A stretch of DNA of 5,860 nt from Candidatus Fermentibacteraceae bacterium (GTDB taxonomy: Bacteria > Fermentibacterota > Fermentibacteria > Fermentibacterales > JCC-6): positions 1 through 5,860 of the forward strand of contig JAOZQW010000153.1 of assembly GCA_029932015.1 (NCBI GenBank), read 5' to 3'. This document shows, one piece after another, positions 5,836-5,860 of this stretch. The notes under the pieces are model-generated. The model was not told the origin of the DNA. It was given only the letters and a program-made list of their open reading frames with translations, and did not search any database. Every line of letters begins with the position of its first letter. Position 1 is the first letter of the stretch. Position numbers and translations under genes: made by a program.

Positions 5836-5860
5836 GCAGCAGCCAGCTCGACAGCAATCT

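Overview
The window holds five protein-coding genes and no RNA gene, mobile element, CRISPR array or phage feature that I could support. Base composition is moderately GC-rich (judged by eye) and even throughout. A pyruvate:ferredoxin oxidoreductase (NifJ type) points to an anaerobic or fermentative bacterium. A predicted exported DUF3108 protein beside a GT4 glycosyltransferase suggests a Gram-negative-type envelope. A deep-branching FCB-like or candidate-phylum bacterium is possible, but that is a guess from gene style, not from a marker.

Minus-strand block (1-3814). In transcription order it carries a class I/II PLP aminotransferase (3814-2639), an asparaginyl-tRNA synthetase asnS (2465-1089), and the N-terminal 339 codons of nifJ (1019 to the window edge, continuing outside). 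The aminotransferase-asnS gap is 173 bp and contains a possible promoter and several overlapping inverted repeats. The asnS-nifJ gap is 69 bp. An aspartate-type aminotransferase followed by asnS recalls the aspB-asnS order of Bacillus subtilis. If the aminotransferase acts on aspartate, the pair would link aspartate/asparagine metabolism with Asn-tRNA charging.

Divergent intergenic region (3815-3901, 87 bp). It separates the two blocks and carries a good sigma70-like promoter candidate reading right (TTGCCA, 18 bp, TATAAC). A short GC hairpin covers the Shine-Dalgarno region just before the glycosyltransferase start.

Plus-strand block (3902-5835). A GT4-family glycosyltransferase is followed after 2 nt by a DUF3108 protein, presumably one transcript with an envelope-related role.

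Overall these are mostly housekeeping genes. I see no convincing undescribed multi-gene system. The points most worth checking are the structured asnS leader, the altered motif 2 loop of AsnRS, the occluded start of the glycosyltransferase, the start of the DUF3108 gene, and an 11-bp element shared upstream of two minus-strand genes.
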